Of a DNA stretch of 64,000 bases, positions 51,876 to 61,276 are shown one piece after another. The stretch spans positions 372,001 through 436,000 of the forward strand of contig NZ_JAPEMV010000007.1 in the NCBI RefSeq assembly GCF_026342355.1. Reading direction: 5' to 3'. Each line of letters opens with the position of its first letter. The first letter of the stretch is position 1. This stretch comes from Streptomyces sp. NBC_00249. GTDB lineage: Bacteria; Actinomycetota; Actinomycetes; Streptomycetales; Streptomycetaceae. The notes under the pieces are model-generated. The model was not told where the DNA came from. It saw nothing but the letters and a program-made list of their open reading frames with translations, and ran no database searches. Both the position numbers and the translations under genes were made by a program.

Positions 51876-53573
51876 ATGACGTCCACGGTGCCCACCACCG
51901 CCGTCCCGCACAGCGACGGTCAGCCCCCGATCACCATGTTCGGGCCGGACTTCCCGTACGCCTACGACGACTTCCTCGCCCACCCGGCGGGCCTGGGCCA
52001 GATACCGGCGACCGAGCACGGCACCGAGGTCGCCGTCATCGGCGGCGGGCTGTCCGGCATCATCTCGGCCTACGAGCTGATGAAGATGGGCCTCAAGCCC
52101 GTCGTCTACGAGGCCGACCAGATCGGCGGCCGCCTGCGCACCGTCGGTTTCGAGGGCGCCGGCACCGAGGGCCTGACCGCGGAGATGGGCGCCATGCGCT
52201 TCCCGCCGTCCTCCACCGCCCTCCAGCACTACATCGACCTGGTGGGCCTGGTCACGGAGCCCTTCCCGAACCCGCTCGCCGAGGCCACCCCCTCGACGGT
52301 CGTCGACCTCAAGGGCGAGACCCACTACGCCGAGACCATCGCCGACCTCCCGCAGGTCTACCGCGACGTCGCCGCCGCGTGGAACGCCTGCCTGGACGAG
52401 GGCGCCGACTTCTCCGACATGAACACCGCGATGCGCGAGCGGGACGTCCCGCGCATCCGCGAGATCTGGGCGAAGCTCGTCGAGAAGCTCGACGACGAGA
52501 CCTTCTACGGCTTCCTCTGCAAGTCCGAGGCCTTCCAGTCCTTCCGCAAGCGCGAGATCTTCGGCCAGGTCGGCTTCGGCACCGGCGGCTGGGACACCGA
52601 CTTCCCGAACTCCATCCTGGAGATCCTGCGCGTCGTCTACACCGAGGCCGACGACCACCACCGCGGCATCGTCGGCGGCTCGCAGCAGCTGCCGCTGCGC
52701 CTGTGGGAGCGCGAGCCCGAGAAGATCGTGCACTGGGCCCAGGGCACCTCCCTGTCCACCCTGCACGACGGCGCCCCGCGCCCGGCCGTGACCCGTCTGC
52801 ACCGCACCGCGGGCAACCGGATCACCGTCACCGACGCCTCCGGCGACATCCGCACCTACCGTGCGGCGATCTTCACCGCCCAGTCGTGGATGCTGCTCTC
52901 GAAGATCGCGTGCGACGACACGCTCTTCCCGATCGACCACTGGACGGCGATCGAGCGCACCCACTACATGGAGTCCAGCAAGCTGTTCATCCCCGTCGAC
53001 CGGCCGTTCTGGCTGGACAAGGACGAGGAGACCGGCCGCGACGTCATGTCGATGACGCTCACCGACCGCATGACCCGCGGCACCTACCTGCTGGACAACG
53101 GCCCGGACAAGCCCGCCGTCATCTGCCTCTCGTACACCTGGTGCGACGACAGCCTGAAGTGGCTGCCGCTGTCCGCGAACGAGCGGATGGAGGTCATGCT
53201 GAAGTCCCTCGGCGAGATCTACCCCAAGGTCGACATCCGCCGCCACGTCATCGGCAACCCGGTGACCGTGTCCTGGGAGAACGAGCCCTACTTCATGGGC
53301 GCGTTCAAGGCCAACCTGCCGGGCCACTACCGCTACCAGCGGCGCCTGTTCACCCACTTCATGCAGGACCGCCTCCCCGAGGACAAGCGCGGCATCTTCC
53401 TCGCGGGCGACGACATCTCCTGGACGGCCGGCTGGGCCGAGGGCGCGGTCCAGACGGCGCTGAACGCCGTCTGGGGCGTCATGCACCACCTCGGCGGTTC
53501 CACCGACTCCACCAACCCGGGCCCGGGCGACGTCTACGACGAGATCGCCCCGGTCGAACTCCCCGAGGACTAG
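51876..53573 (+). CDS. Flavin amino-acid monooxygenase (lysine/tryptophan 2-monooxygenase-like)
   Basis: 565 residues. FAD fold: VAVIGGGLSGIISAYELMKM, then YEADQIGGRLR; the second FAD segment FLAGDDISWTAGWAEGAVQT is near the C terminus. FGPDFPYAYDDFLAHPAGLG and MTLTDRMTRGTYLLDNGPDK match the lysine 2-monooxygenase (DavB)/tryptophan 2-monooxygenase (IaaM) group, which oxidatively decarboxylates an L-amino acid to its amide. With the adjacent amidase this gives a two-step route, either lysine to 5-aminovalerate or tryptophan/phenylalanine to indole- or phenylacetate. Sequence alone does not settle the substrate. AAGGAGA precedes ATG 51876. Confidence 0.9.
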   Translation: MTSTVPTTAVPHSDGQPPITMFGPDFPYAYDDFLAHPAGLGQIPATEHGTEVAVIGGGLSGIISAYELMKMGLKPVVYEADQIGGRLRTVGFEGAGTEGLTAEMGAMRFPPSSTALQHYIDLVGLVTEPFPNPLAEATPSTVVDLKGETHYAETIADLPQVYRDVAAAWNACLDEGADFSDMNTAMRERDVPRIREIWAKLVEKLDDETFYGFLCKSEAFQSFRKREIFGQVGFGTGGWDTDFPNSILEILRVVYTEADDHHRGIVGGSQQLPLRLWEREPEKIVHWAQGTSLSTLHDGAPRPAVTRLHRTAGNRITVTDASGDIRTYRAAIFTAQSWMLLSKIACDDTLFPIDHWTAIERTHYMESSKLFIPVDRPFWLDKDEETGRDVMSMTLTDRMTRGTYLLDNGPDKPAVICLSYTWCDDSLKWLPLSANERMEVMLKSLGEIYPKVDIRRHVIGNPVTVSWENEPYFMGAFKANLPGHYRYQRRLFTHFMQDRLPEDKRGIFLAGDDISWTAGWAEGAVQTALNAVWGVMHHLGGSTDSTNPGPGDVYDEIAPVELPED

Positions 53574-53593
53574 TCTCCTCGGACCCCACGGCC

Positions 53594-53632
53594 ACGGGCC
53601 GCCCCCGCGCGAGCAGCGCGGCGGCGGCCCGT
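53594..53632 (+). terminator. Hairpin terminator after the flavin monooxygenase gene
   Basis: ACGGGCCGCC (53594-53603) pairs with GGCGGCCCGT (53623-53632), a perfect 10-bp stem with further internal pairing. It lies 20 nt beyond the stop, followed by a short T-containing stretch. Confidence 0.75.
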
Positions 53633-53683
53633 TCTCATGGGGCGTGCACCCGGAGCCGGTGCGCGGTGAAGCGGGGCTCGCGG

Positions 53684-54364
53684 TCAGGCCAGGTCGGCGT
53701 ACGCCCGGCTCGTACGGGTCTTCGGGGCGGACGGGGTCAGCAGGCAGCGGCCCACCAGGCCGACCCCGGCGTCGAGGGACTCGCGGAACTCCTCGGCCAG
53801 TTCGGGGGAGCGGCGCAGCGTCCACAGCAGGCGGGCCGCCGCCCAGGCGCCCGCGCGGGCCCGCTCCAGGCTCCAGGAGCCCAGCAGGTGCGTCAGCGGG
53901 TCGGCGATCTCCAGCAGGTCGGGGCCCGGCATCAGGTCCTCCCGGATGCGTTCCTCCAGGCTGACCAGGGTGTCGCCGACCCGGTCGAAGTCGGCTTCCA
54001 GCGCGGCGGGCGCGCAGTCCAGGGCGTGGCAGGTGGACACCACCGCGAGGGCCAGGTCGTGGCCGATGTGGGCGTTGATCCCGGCCAGGGCGTGCTGGAG
54101 CGGCCGTACACCGGGGTGGCGGCGGTACTGGAGCAGCGGGCGCCAGCAGGCCGGGGACCGCTCCGCCTCGACGGCCGTCAGGTACCGCTGGGCGAAGCGC
54201 ACGCTGAGGGTCTCGGCCCGCCGGGGCGCGGGGAAGCCCCCGTGTTCGATCCGGTGGTGCAGGGTCTCCGTCACCGTCAGGTAGACCCGGTTGAAGACGG
54301 CCACCCCGTCGTGCGCGGGCAGCCGCTCGTCGAGGGCGCGCATCCGCGCGAGCACCGCTTCCAT
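53684..54364 (-). CDS. DUF5995-family protein
   Basis: About 226 residues, mostly helical. The N-terminal MRALDERLPAHDGVAVFNRV and NAHIGHDLALAVVSTC are the conserved blocks of DUF5995, a family found mainly in actinobacteria with no known function; His residues in the second block could bind a metal. No signal peptide or membrane segment. It is on the same strand as the uracil/xanthine permease, 76 nt downstream of it, and might be co-transcribed. Confidence 0.8.
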   Translation of the reverse strand: MEAVLARMRALDERLPAHDGVAVFNRVYLTVTETLHHRIEHGGFPAPRRAETLSVRFAQRYLTAVEAERSPACWRPLLQYRRHPGVRPLQHALAGINAHIGHDLALAVVSTCHALDCAPAALEADFDRVGDTLVSLEERIREDLMPGPDLLEIADPLTHLLGSWSLERARAGAWAAARLLWTLRRSPELAEEFRESLDAGVGLVGRCLLTPSAPKTRTSRAYADLA

Positions 54365-54440
54365 GTCAGGCAGCGTCGCAGCCCGCGCCCCGGATGCGGG
54401 GAACTTGGCCGTGGGCTTCCCCGGTTCGGGTGAAGCCCCG

Positions 54441-55874
54441 TCAACCCCGCTTGTCCTCGCCGGTGTCGTAGGCCGAGGTGCCGGAGTCGAGCAGCGGTTC
54501 CTGCTGCTTCAGGTGGGGCGGGGCGAAGTAGCGCAGCGCGTGGTAGCCGGTGATCACGACGATGGTGCCCAGCGCGATGCCGCCCAGCTCGAAGCTGTCG
54601 GTGAACTGGATCTTGACCCCGCCGATGCCGATGATGATGCCCGCGGCGGCCGGTACCAGGTTCAGCGGGTTGCGCAGGTCCACCCGGCCGTTCAGCCAGA
54701 TCTGGGCGCCGAGCAGGCCGATCATGCCGTAGAGGATGACGGTGATGCCGCCCAGTACCCCGCCGGGGATCGCGGCGACGACCGCGCCGAACTTCGGGCA
54801 CAGGCCGAAGAGCAGGGCGAAGCCGGCGGCCGCCCAGTACGCGGCCGTGGAGTAGACCCGGGTGGCGGCCATGACGCCGATGTTCTCCGAGTACGTGGTG
54901 TTCGGCGGGCCGCCCACCGCCGTGGACAGCATCGACGCGGCGCCGTCGGCGGCGATGGCGGTGCCGAGCTTGTCGTCGAGGGGGTCGCCGGTCATCTCGC
55001 CGACGGCCTTGATGTGCCCGGCGTTCTCCGCGATCAGCGCGATCACCACGGGCAGCGCGATCAGGATCGCCGACCACTCGAAGGCGGGCGCGTGGAAGGA
55101 CGGCAGCCCGACCCAGTCGGCCTTGCCGACGCCGGAGAGGTCGAGCCGCCAGTGGTCGACGGCCTCGGGGCCGCCCACCGTCGAGTGGATCTTCCCGAAG
55201 AGCAGGTCGAAGATCCAGGAGATCCCGTACCCGAACACCAGGCCCAGGAAGATCGCGATCCGTGACCAGAACCCGCGCAGGCACACCACGGCGAGCCCGG
55301 TGAACAGCATCGTCAGCAGCGCCGTCCACTGGTCCTGGGGCCAGTACGTGGACGCCGTCACCGGTGCCAGGTTGAAGCCGATCAGCATCACGACGGCGCC
55401 GGTCACCACCGGCGGCATCGCCGCGTGGATGATCCGCGCGCCGAACCGCTGGACGGCCAGGCCCGCCAGGAACAGCGCCGCGCCCACGACGAAGACGGCG
55501 CCCGTCACGACCGCGCTGTCCCCGCCGCCGGCCCGGATCGCCGCCGCCACGCCCACGAAGGAGAGCGAGCAGCCCAGGTAGGAGGGGACCCGGCCGCGGG
55601 TGGCGAGCAGGAAGATCACGGTCGCGATGCCCGACATCATGATCGCCAGGTTCGGGTCCAGGCCCATGAGCACCGGGGCCACGAAACTCGCGCCGAACAT
55701 CGCGACGACGTGCTGGGCGCCGAGTCCGGCGGTCCGCGGCCACGAAAGCCGCTCCTCCGGCCGCACCACCGCGCCGGGAGCGGGGGTCCGCCCGTCTCCG
55801 TGCAGGGTCCAGCGCACGCCGAAGCCCATGTTCCACCACTTCCGTTCGAACAGCCCGTCACGCATCCTGGCCAC
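54441..55874 (-). CDS. Uracil/xanthine permease (NCS2 family)
   Basis: About 477 residues from GTG 55874, with 14 membrane segments. NCS2 features: QHVVAMFGASFVAPVLMGLD, then ALIAENAGHIKAVGEMTG with the substrate-binding Glu, and STAVGGPPNTTYSENIGVMA. It imports uracil or a purine base with H+. Starts are uncertain: ATG 55865 and ATG 55829 are also in frame, and 55829 has GGTGG nearby; the membrane core begins only at about residue 45. The gene lies downstream of the inverted-repeat element. Confidence 0.9.
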   Translation of the reverse strand: MARMRDGLFERKWWNMGFGVRWTLHGDGRTPAPGAVVRPEERLSWPRTAGLGAQHVVAMFGASFVAPVLMGLDPNLAIMMSGIATVIFLLATRGRVPSYLGCSLSFVGVAAAIRAGGGDSAVVTGAVFVVGAALFLAGLAVQRFGARIIHAAMPPVVTGAVVMLIGFNLAPVTASTYWPQDQWTALLTMLFTGLAVVCLRGFWSRIAIFLGLVFGYGISWIFDLLFGKIHSTVGGPEAVDHWRLDLSGVGKADWVGLPSFHAPAFEWSAILIALPVVIALIAENAGHIKAVGEMTGDPLDDKLGTAIAADGAASMLSTAVGGPPNTTYSENIGVMAATRVYSTAAYWAAAGFALLFGLCPKFGAVVAAIPGGVLGGITVILYGMIGLLGAQIWLNGRVDLRNPLNLVPAAAGIIIGIGGVKIQFTDSFELGGIALGTIVVITGYHALRYFAPPHLKQQEPLLDSGTSAYDTGEDKRG

Positions 55875-55949
55875 GCACCGCGTTCCCGCCGTCGGGGCCA
55901 GCGGTCATATTACGGCCGGATAGAGGCAGGTTCGTCCTGGTTGGCGGGA

Positions 55950-56118
55950 CCAGGTCGTCTCTTCCGGATCTTGCCTGGCCCGCGCCGCCCGGCACCGCAC
56001 CTCGCCGCCTTGGCGGGGCACCCGAGTACGTCCAGTACACGGGCGCCCCGCCAAGGCGCCGATGCACGGCACCGGACGACGCGGGCTCAACCGGCAAGAT
56101 CCGGAAGAGACGACCTGG
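55950..56118. repeat. 169-bp inverted-repeat element (MITE-like)
   Basis: Outer arms 55950-55975 and 56093-56118 are a perfect 26-bp inverted repeat (arm includes CAGGTCGTCTCTTCCGGATC). Inside is a second perfect pair, CGCCTTGGCGGGGC (56006-56019) with GCCCCGCCAAGGCG (56045-56058). No ORF within. The right arm supplies the last codons of the MFS gene. No clear target duplication is visible. Confidence 0.75.
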
Positions 56119-57289
56119 CCCCGCCCGCCGCCCGCTTCGGCCGCAGTACGGCCGCCCCCGCGACCAGGGCGAAGGACAGCAGCGTGACCAGCCCGAACGA
56201 CACCACCAGCGAGCTCGCGTCCGCCACCGCGCCGATCGCCGAGGGGGCGATCAGGCCCGAGGTGTAGGTGATCGTAGCCACTCCCGCGATGGCCTGCGCC
56301 GGGGCCGGACCGCTGCGCGCCGCCGCCGCGAAGGCCAGCGGCACCACCACCGCGATGCCCAGCCCGATCAGCCCGAAGCCCGCCATGGCCGCGGCCGGCT
56401 CCCGTACCGCGACCACCAGCAGCCCGCCCGCCGTCGCCAGGACCCCGCCCGCCCGGACGGTGCGCACCGCGCCGAACCGGTCCACGACCCGGTCCCCCGC
56501 CAGCCGCGCCACGGCCATCGTCAGCGCGAAGGCGGTGGTGCAGGCGGCCGCGAGGCCCGCGTCCGTGTGCAGTACGTCCCGCAGGTACACCGCCGACCAG
56601 TCCAGGCTCGCCCCTTCGGCGAAGACCGCGCAGAAGCCGACGGCGCCGATCAGCAGGGCCGACCTTGGCGGCAGTCCGAAGTGCGGGGGCGCCTGGGCCT
56701 CCTGGTTGCTCCTCAGGTCCAGCACCCCCTGGACGGCGGCCAGCCCGGCGGCGGTCAGGACGAGCGCGGCGACCAGGTGGTGCGGGCGGGCGCCGATCCC
56801 CGCGTGCGCGGCGAGCGCGCCGGCGGCCGAGCCCAGCAGGGCGCCCACGCTCCACATGCCGTGCAGCGAGGACATGATCGAGCGCCCGAGCCGGTTCTCG
56901 GTCTCCACCCCGAGCGCGTTCATCGCCACGTCCGACATGCCGGAGGTGGCCCCGTAGACGAAGAGCGCGCAGCACAGGGTCACGAGCCCGGGGGCCAGGC
57001 TGGGCAGCACCAGGGACAGGGTCCACAGCGCGAGCAGCCCGCGCAGGGCCGTACGGGCGCCGAAGCGGTGGTTGATCCGGCCGGCCAGCGGCATCGCGAG
57101 CGCCGCGCCGAGGGCGGGGAAGGCGAGGGCCAGGCCCAGGGTGCCCGCGCTGAGCTGGGCGTGGTCCTGGATCCAGGGGATGCGGGTGGCGAAGGAGCCG
57201 GTGACGGCGCCGTGGGCGCAGAAGACGGCGGCGATCGCGAAACGGGCGTGGCGCAGGCGCGCCGGGCTGAGGTCGGTTTCCCCGGTCAT
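56087..57289 (-). CDS. MFS transporter, C terminus inside a repeat element
   Basis: 400 residues, 12 membrane segments, of the small-molecule/sugar MFS type: FCAHGAVTGSFATRIPWIQD, then ATSGMSDVAMNALGVETENR. The last nine residues (RSSLPDLAG plus stop) are encoded by the right arm of the 169-bp inverted repeat, so the natural C terminus was probably replaced when the element inserted. It is transcribed divergently from a ROK regulator 55 nt away and is likely its target. Confidence 0.9.
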   Translation of the reverse strand: MTGETDLSPARLRHARFAIAAVFCAHGAVTGSFATRIPWIQDHAQLSAGTLGLALAFPALGAALAMPLAGRINHRFGARTALRGLLALWTLSLVLPSLAPGLVTLCCALFVYGATSGMSDVAMNALGVETENRLGRSIMSSLHGMWSVGALLGSAAGALAAHAGIGARPHHLVAALVLTAAGLAAVQGVLDLRSNQEAQAPPHFGLPPRSALLIGAVGFCAVFAEGASLDWSAVYLRDVLHTDAGLAAACTTAFALTMAVARLAGDRVVDRFGAVRTVRAGGVLATAGGLLVVAVREPAAAMAGFGLIGLGIAVVVPLAFAAAARSGPAPAQAIAGVATITYTSGLIAPSAIGAVADASSLVVSFGLVTLLSFALVAGAAVLRPKRAAGGARSSLPDLAG

Positions 57290-57301
57290 GACACGTAAAC
57301 T

Positions 57302-57320
57302 ATCAGGGACCCTTCCTGAT
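57302..57320. promoter_or_regulatory. Palindromic operator candidate between MFS and ROK genes
   Basis: ATCAGG (57302-57307) and CCTGAT (57315-57320) form an inverted repeat around 7 bp in the 55-nt divergent gap. Its position suits repression of both genes by the ROK protein. Only the symmetry is observed. Confidence 0.6.
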
Positions 57321-57344
57321 GGTTAAGGGATTCGACTGCCTAGG

Positions 57345-58502
57345 ATGGGCGCCGTGACCCCAGCCCTCACCCCCGTACCGTCCCCCGCCTCACCGAGCAC
57401 GGCGCGCGCCCTCAACGACCGCCTGGCCCTGCGACTCCTCCAGGAGGACGGACCGCTGACGGCCACTCAGCTCAAGGCCGGGACGGGACTCTCCCGCCCC
57501 TCGGTCGCCGACCTCGTGGACCGGCTCACCGGAGCCGGGCTGATCGAGGTCGTCGGCGAGTCCGGCGAACAGCGCCGCGGTCCCAACGCCAAGCTCTACG
57601 GGATCGTCGCCCGGCGGGCCCACCTCGCGGCCCTCGACGTACGCACGGACAGCGTCACCGCCGTCGTCACCGACCTCCTCGGCCGGCCCCTGGCCGAGGC
57701 CGCCCTGCCCGCCGGAGCCCCCGACGAGGCCGTCGCGGCCCTGCTGCGCGCCGCCCGCGGGGCCGGAGCCGGCGCACTGCACACCGTCGTCGTCGGCGCC
57801 CCCGGCCTGGTCGCCCCCGCCACCGGCGAACTGCGCGACACCACCGGCCTGCCGTCCTGGCACCGGGACCTCGTCGCGGCGCTCCAGCGGAGCCTGAGCG
57901 CCGTGGTGGTCGTCGAGAACGAGACCAATCTGGCCGCCCTCGCGGAACAGCGCCTCGGCGCGGCCCGCGACCTGGACTCCTTCGTGCTGCTGTGGCTCGG
58001 CGCCGGGGTCGGCGCGGCCGTCGTCCTGGAGGGGCGGCTGCGCCGGGGCGCCTCCGGCGGGGCGGGCGAGATCGGCTTCCTCCCCGTGCCCGGGACCGGC
58101 GGGCTGCCCTCCGCCACCGACTGCGGGGGCGGGTTCCACGCCCTGGCCGGCCGGGACGCCGTGACGGAGCTGGCGCGCGGGCACGGCTTCACGGGCCCGG
58201 TGGAGGAGGCCGTCGCCGGGGCCGCCGACGAGGCGTTCCTCGACGCCCTGGCCGAGCGCCTGGCCCTGGGCGCGGCGGCGGTCGCTGCGGTCCTGGACCC
58301 GGGCTGCGTGGTCCTCGCGGGCGAACTGGGCCACGCCGGCGGTCCCGCCCTGGCGGCCCGGGTGGCCCGCCGGCTGAGCACGCTGACCCCGGTCCCCACC
58401 GAGGTCCGGGCCACCACCCTGGGCAGCCCGGCCGTCCTGGAGGGGGCCCGCCTGGCCGCCCGCGAAGCCGCCCAGGCCCAGCTGTTCGGCGGCTCCGCCT
58501 GA
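57345..58502 (+). CDS. ROK-family transcriptional regulator
   Basis: About 385 residues. An N-terminal winged HTH (PLTATQLKAGTGLSRPSVAD) is followed by the ROK sugar-kinase-like domain with VVVENETNLAALAEQRLGAA, GAGVGAAVVLEGRLRRGASG and a degenerate zinc-binding region (SATDCGGGFHAL) lacking the normal CxCGxxGC pattern, so zinc binding is doubtful. ROK repressors respond to sugars. The start could be ATG 57345 or GTG 57354. It likely regulates the divergent MFS gene through the palindrome between them. Confidence 0.9.
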   Translation: MGAVTPALTPVPSPASPSTARALNDRLALRLLQEDGPLTATQLKAGTGLSRPSVADLVDRLTGAGLIEVVGESGEQRRGPNAKLYGIVARRAHLAALDVRTDSVTAVVTDLLGRPLAEAALPAGAPDEAVAALLRAARGAGAGALHTVVVGAPGLVAPATGELRDTTGLPSWHRDLVAALQRSLSAVVVVENETNLAALAEQRLGAARDLDSFVLLWLGAGVGAAVVLEGRLRRGASGGAGEIGFLPVPGTGGLPSATDCGGGFHALAGRDAVTELARGHGFTGPVEEAVAGAADEAFLDALAERLALGAAAVAAVLDPGCVVLAGELGHAGGPALAARVARRLSTLTPVPTEVRATTLGSPAVLEGARLAAREAAQAQLFGGSA

Positions 58503-58533
58503 TCCGCGCCCACCGCGTACGCCCTGCCGCGCG

Positions 58534-58569
58534 CGAGGACCCGGTGGCCGCCGGGCCACCGGGTCCTCG
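58534..58569. terminator. Bidirectional hairpin terminator between ROK and chitinase genes
   Basis: Perfect 16-bp stem: 58534-58549 (CGAGGACCCGGTGGCC) with 58554-58569, loop GCCG. It separates two convergent genes and probably terminates both. Confidence 0.88.
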
Positions 58570-58590
58570 TGTCAGTTCACCCGCCGCCGG

Positions 58591-60960
58591 TCAGCAGGCG
58601 CCCTGGTCCTTCCAGACGCCCCAGTCACCGGTGGTGCCGGGCTCCTCGTTCTGCGTCCACCACTGGGCCTTCCAGGTGTGGCCCTTGTGCGAGACCACGT
58701 TCCCGGTGTTGTAGACCGTGCCCGCCACGTACGCCGGTCCGGTGCAGGTCCCGCCCGGAGGCGTGGTCGGCGGCGTCGTCGGGGGAGTGGTGGGCGGCGT
58801 GGTGGGGGGAGTGGTCGGCGGGGTCGTCGGGGGCTGGGTGGCGCCCGGCTCGACCGGCGTGGTGCCGCGCGCCAGGTCGCCGGCGAGGGCGTAGGCGGTG
58901 CCGGAGATGTTCACCGTCCAGTTGGAGGGCGTGGAGACCGGCAGGTAGTAGTTGAAGGCCAGGTCGACCGAGGCGCCCGGGGCCAGCGTCTGCCAGGCCG
59001 GGAGCTTCAGGGAGACCCGGTGGAAGTCGCCCTTCAGACCGCCGACGTTGCTGCCGGTGTGGTCGCTGCTGATCACCTTGGTGCCGAAGCCGGACTGGTC
59101 CGAGGCGTTGGGCGGGGCCGAGGTGCCGTAGTCGAACTGGAACTCGGTGCCGCCGGGCAGCGTGGTCTTCGTGTTGTTGGTGATCTTGAGCTTCGGGGTG
59201 ATCGGGTAGTTGGAGTCGCCCAGCTTGAACTCGCCGAACTCCGTCTTGATGTCCACGGCCTTCGTCGGCAGCGTCGCGTTGGACTTCTTCGCGCCGTACG
59301 GGGTGGCCGCCTTGAACTTGTCGTACATCAGCGTGGTGAGCGTGTCGCCCATCTCGTACTGGCCCTTGGCGGCGTTCCAGGAGTAGTCGCCGGCCATCTC
59401 CCAGACCATGGTGCCGCCGATGCCGCGGCTGGCCACGTAGTCGGCCTTGGCCGCCACCGACTGCTCGTCCTCGGTGGAGAGGAAGACCTTCTTCTGCGCG
59501 TTCCACAGCCACGGCGCGACCAGGTTCGCGTCGTACTTGCGGACGTAGGTGCCGGTCAGGGTGGTGTTCGCGGGGAAGCCGTACTTGGTGACGTAGTCGC
59601 CGACGATCCCCTTCTCCAGGTTCTTGGCGTGCCACATCGGGTTCGAGCCGGCGGGCGACTCGACGCCGTTGGCGTCCTTGTCGTGCCACAGGTTGTCGAT
59701 GCCGACGGCGCCGTCACCGCACTTGGTCAGGCCCGCGCCGGCCGGGCAGGTGGTCGCGGCAGCCTTGCCCCACAGGCCGTCGGTGCCGCCCTGGACGTTC
59801 TTGAAGCCGCGGGTGTAGTAGGGCAGGCCGATGTTGATGCGGCCGGCCGGCATGGAGCCGCGGAAGTAGTGGTAGGCCCAGTCGGTGTTGAGGTACCCGA
59901 TGTTGCCGTACTGGGAGCTGCCGTAGACGTTGGCGGCGGCCAGCTCGGCGTCCTTGCCGTCGTCGAAGAGCGAGGCGTTGGGGCCGACGTACTCGTTCCA
60001 GGCGCCGTGCAGGTCGTAGGACATGATGTTGACGTAGTCCAGGTACTTCTGCATCTGGAACGTCTCCATGCCGCGCAGCAGGTAGCCGGAGGAGGGCGCG
60101 GCGACGGTCAGCATGTAGTGCTTGCCGTCGGCGGCGCCGGCCCGGTCGAGCTTCTCGCGCAGGGACTTCATCAAGGCGGCGTAGCCCTGCACCAGGCCCG
60201 CGCGGCGGGCGTTGGAGAGCTGCCAGTCCAGCGGGTTGCCCGCGTCCTTCATGGTGGTCGGGTACTCGTAGTCGATGTCGACGCCGTTGAACCCGTACTT
60301 GCGGATGAACTCGACGGAGGAGTCCGCGAAGGTGTCGATGCCCGCCTGGTTCACGGAGCCGTCGGCGTTGGTGGCCATCGAGTAGAAGCCGCCCGAGGCG
60401 ACGCGGTTGCCGTCGTCCCCGAAGTAGCCGCCGGTCTCCGCCCAGCCGCCCACCGAGATGAGCGTCTTGACGTCCGGGTACTGCTTCTTGAATTTGTTCA
60501 GCAGGTTGAAGTGGCCCTTGTACGGGAGGGCCGGGTCCATCTCCGCGCCCGCCACGCCCGGCCAGGTCATCCCGGTGGCGGCGTTGTTCACGTTGTCCGA
60601 GCCGACCGAGATCTTGTTGTCGGAGCCGACGTGCGCGAAGGCGTAGTTCAGGTGGGTGACCTTGGACCACGGGATGTTGTTGGCGAGGTAGGCGGGGCTG
60701 CCGTCCTTGCCGGTGCGCCAGCCCGTGAAGTAGCCGATGACGCGGCGCTGGTGGTCCGCGCCCATCTTCTCGCGGCCTTCGGAGTCGTAGACGGAGCAGT
60801 ACGGGACGTCCACTCCGGCCGTCTTGTACAGGCCGTCGGGGCGACAGCTCTCGTTGTCGGCGGCGTGCGAGACGCCCGCGGAGAGCCCGCCGACCAGCAG
60901 TCCGGCGATGGTGACGCCGGATGCCAGGAGCATCGCTCTCGTGCGTGTGGGGGACGGCAT
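58591..60960 (-). CDS. Secreted GH18 chitinase with C-terminal chitin-binding module
   Basis: 789 residues. Signal peptide (1-33, VSHA before ADN). GH18 catalytic barrel about 70-545 with Asp228, Asp230 and Glu232 in GVDIDYEYP. A beta-rich ChiC-type domain follows (about 570-690), then a Pro-Thr linker of PTTPPTTPP repeats and a CBM5/12 chitin-binding module (HTWKAQWWTQNEEPGTTGDW near the end). It hydrolyses chitin outside the cell. The upstream region carries two direct repeats typical of Streptomyces chitinase promoters, so it should be induced by chitin and controlled by DasR or its relatives. Confidence 0.95.
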   Translation of the reverse strand: MPSPTRTRAMLLASGVTIAGLLVGGLSAGVSHAADNESCRPDGLYKTAGVDVPYCSVYDSEGREKMGADHQRRVIGYFTGWRTGKDGSPAYLANNIPWSKVTHLNYAFAHVGSDNKISVGSDNVNNAATGMTWPGVAGAEMDPALPYKGHFNLLNKFKKQYPDVKTLISVGGWAETGGYFGDDGNRVASGGFYSMATNADGSVNQAGIDTFADSSVEFIRKYGFNGVDIDYEYPTTMKDAGNPLDWQLSNARRAGLVQGYAALMKSLREKLDRAGAADGKHYMLTVAAPSSGYLLRGMETFQMQKYLDYVNIMSYDLHGAWNEYVGPNASLFDDGKDAELAAANVYGSSQYGNIGYLNTDWAYHYFRGSMPAGRINIGLPYYTRGFKNVQGGTDGLWGKAAATTCPAGAGLTKCGDGAVGIDNLWHDKDANGVESPAGSNPMWHAKNLEKGIVGDYVTKYGFPANTTLTGTYVRKYDANLVAPWLWNAQKKVFLSTEDEQSVAAKADYVASRGIGGTMVWEMAGDYSWNAAKGQYEMGDTLTTLMYDKFKAATPYGAKKSNATLPTKAVDIKTEFGEFKLGDSNYPITPKLKITNNTKTTLPGGTEFQFDYGTSAPPNASDQSGFGTKVISSDHTGSNVGGLKGDFHRVSLKLPAWQTLAPGASVDLAFNYYLPVSTPSNWTVNISGTAYALAGDLARGTTPVEPGATQPPTTPPTTPPTTPPTTPPTTPPTTPPGGTCTGPAYVAGTVYNTGNVVSHKGHTWKAQWWTQNEEPGTTGDWGVWKDQGAC

Positions 60961-61091
60961 GGTGCCTCCTGGGGAGGGGAGGATGGCAGGACACGGTGTG
61001 CAGGCAACAGGCAGGAACGTGGCGCTGATTGGCCCGTGACGTGCGCACGTCGGCAGGGCCGGCTCCCGGGGAAGATGAAGGGAACGTTAAG

Positions 61092-61126
61092 AGGACTAGA
61101 CCAACCCGTCAATAGGTCTGGACCAA
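61092..61126 (-). promoter_or_regulatory. Direct-repeat operator upstream of the chitinase
   Basis: Read on the minus strand: TTGGTCCAGACCT (61126-61114) and TTGGTCTAGTCCT (61104-61092), spaced 22 bp. The first contains TGGTCCAGACCT, the 12-bp direct repeat known from Streptomyces chi promoters, and both resemble halves of the DasR site (ACTGGTCTAGACCAGT-like). Confidence 0.8.
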
Positions 61127-61276
61127 CGCTCGGGCCGGAGTGCGGGCGCGGTGCGGGCCGCGCGCGGGTGGCGCGATAGGAACGCTCGAGAACGGCTGCT
61201 TTGTGACCCAGGCCACAGCGCTTCACCCGCATGGCCGCCGAACGCCCGTGGCACACTGGCCGTAGTACCAGTAGCA

